Shown here: piece after piece, positions 63,606-64,000 of the stretch
How positions within the stretch are numbered: position 1 is the first letter of the stretch
Layout of the letters: every line of letters begins with the position of its first letter
Notes under the pieces: model-generated
Told to the model about the DNA's origin: nothing
Seen by the model: only the letters and a program-made list of their open reading frames with translations
Databases searched by the model: none
Assembly: GCF_036010505.1 (NCBI RefSeq)
Contig: NZ_CP108569.1
Span: 7,394,001 to 7,458,000, forward strand
DNA: 64,000 nucleotides
Direction of reading: 5' to 3'
Origin: Streptomyces sp. NBC_01197
Lineage (GTDB): Bacteria; Actinomycetota; Actinomycetes; Streptomycetales; Streptomycetaceae
Program-made: the position numbers and the translations under genes

Positions 63606-63714
63606 CGTCACGACGGCCGCAGTTGTCGTCGACAGCGCCAAAGTTGCTCGATGCGGCACGAGCCTGAATCTTTGTCATGTGCGGCGGGGACATGAGGTCG
63701 CCCGACCGCTTGCC

Positions 63715-63764
63715 CAGAGGTCAAGGTCAACGCCTTGACCTCTGTGGCTCTGAGCCGCTATTTT
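63715..63764 (+). promoter_or_regulatory. Palindrome-overlapped promoter of the right-edge leader transcript
   Basis: CAGAGGTCAAGG (63715-63726) and CCTTGACCTCTG (63733-63744) form a perfect 12-bp inverted repeat around TCAACG. The right arm contains TTGACC (63735-63740) as a -35 box. TATTTT (63759-63764) is a -10-like box 18 bp later. A regulator bound to the palindrome would cover the -35. It precedes the leader ORF at 63810. Confidence 0.55.
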
Positions 63765-63809
63765 GCAGTCATCTTCGATCTATAACCCTTGGAAGGAGGC
63801 GACCAGCGG

Positions 63810-63887
63810 ATGTACACCAGCTCTGATCTCGGTCGCCTCGCCCAGCGCACCGTCTGGGTGCCGGGCCGGATCGCGCACGGCTGCTGA
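63810..63887 (+). CDS. 25-residue leader peptide candidate
   Basis: ATG 63810 is preceded by GGAAGGAGG, one of the strongest ribosome-binding sites in the window. The peptide opens MYTSSDLGRLAQR and ends R-I-A-H-G-C followed directly by TGA. A hairpin starts 13 bases after the stop and an intrinsic terminator follows at 63947. Short ORF, strong ribosome site and downstream terminator together match transcription-attenuation leaders. Cys as the last sense codon is reminiscent of cysteine-responsive leaders in actinobacteria; the sequence does not match one I know. Confidence 0.6.
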   Translation: MYTSSDLGRLAQRTVWVPGRIAHGC

Positions 63888-63900
63888 TCACGCCGTTCTG

Positions 63901-63920
63901 ATGTGCCACGTCCGGCACAT
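63901..63920 (+). promoter_or_regulatory. Hairpin just downstream of the leader ORF
   Basis: ATGTGCC-ACGTCC-GGCACAT is a perfect 7-bp stem starting 13 bases after the leader stop. A ribosome held at the end of the leader would cover its left arm. It could act as the pause or anti-terminator arm of an attenuator. Confidence 0.45.
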
Positions 63921-63946
63921 TTCAGGTTGCCCCACCACCAACTTCC

Positions 63947-63970
63947 AGCACGCCGCTGTTGCGTGCTTTT
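63947..63970 (+). terminator. Intrinsic terminator after the leader ORF
   Basis: AGCACGC-CGCTGTT-GCGTGCT is a perfect 7-bp stem followed by TTT, a rare U-tract terminator for such GC-rich DNA. It lies 59 bases after the leader stop and before any recognisable gene, consistent with an attenuator. Confidence 0.6.
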
Positions 63971-64000
63971 CCGCGCACGTTTCTCTTATGTGGCGCGTCT

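Noticed and set aside
1..64000. CRISPR arrays, tRNA/rRNA genes, PKS/NRPS modules, phage structural genes
   Set aside because: Looked for repeats with regular spacers, tRNA T-loop motifs and large modular enzymes; none seen.

Overview
The window reads as chromosomal DNA from a Streptomyces-like actinomycete. GC is very high with strong third-position bias, many starts are GTG, exported proteins carry twin-arginine or lipoprotein signals, and TetR, ROK and LacI regulators are dense. I saw no tRNA, rRNA, CRISPR array, phage structural module or PKS/NRPS cluster. The content is catabolic and accessory genes with several decayed genes and insertion-sequence scars, which suits a chromosome-arm region.

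Layout. (1) 1-5.9 kb: 3' part of a phosphocholine-specific phospholipase C, a TetR gene divergent from an FBP (FusB-like) zinc protein, a DinB-like gene broken by a 168-bp MITE-like element, and a Tat-exported amidohydrolase. (2) 5.9-14.6 kb: an amine/acid catabolic block. An XRE-TetR fusion regulator and a flavin amine oxidase diverge from an APC permease, acyl-CoA dehydrogenase, ADP-forming acyl-CoA ligase and dienoyl-CoA-reductase-like SDR. (3) 14.6-30 kb: mixed single genes (AraC regulator, acetyltransferases, PEBP and YciI proteins, hydrolases, class V aminotransferase, a Lys/Ala-rich coiled-coil winged-helix protein, hemerythrin, methyltransferase, VOC protein) with pseudogenes of an isochorismatase, an aldo/keto reductase and a small membrane protein, plus IS remnants. 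(4) 30.6-35.2 kb: an MFS transporter, a TetR/FAD-monooxygenase pair around a nested palindrome, and a decayed enolase-superfamily dehydratase.

(5) 35.3-50 kb: a nearly complete alpha-mannan utilisation divergon. The leftward operon is phosphomannose isomerase, ROK sugar kinase, LacI repressor and GH38 alpha-mannosidase. The rightward operon is a lipoprotein sugar-binding protein, two permeases, a secreted GH76 endo-alpha-1,6-mannanase and a second, divergent GH38 enzyme. Two near-identical LacI-type operators lie in the shared promoter. A consistent route is extracellular cutting by GH76, ABC import (no ATPase gene here), intracellular trimming by GH38 enzymes, phosphorylation by the ROK kinase, and isomerisation of mannose-6-P to fructose-6-P.

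(6) 50.3-57.5 kb: a sulfate-ester/glycan block. A ROK repressor and an SsuABC/TauABC-type importer diverge from a cytoplasmic formylglycine-type sulfatase and a Tat-exported GH43-like protein. (7) 57.5-61 kb: an intact IS630-family element with TA duplication whose edges form two stop codons, a decayed IS5-type transposase, an FAD monooxygenase and an IS630 fragment. (8) 61-64 kb: a cyclase-family hydrolase, an alpha/beta hydrolase divergent from a TetR gene over two palindromic operators, and at the right edge a palindrome-overlapped promoter, a 25-codon leader ORF with a very strong ribosome-binding site, and an intrinsic terminator. This last arrangement looks like an attenuation leader for a gene just outside the window.
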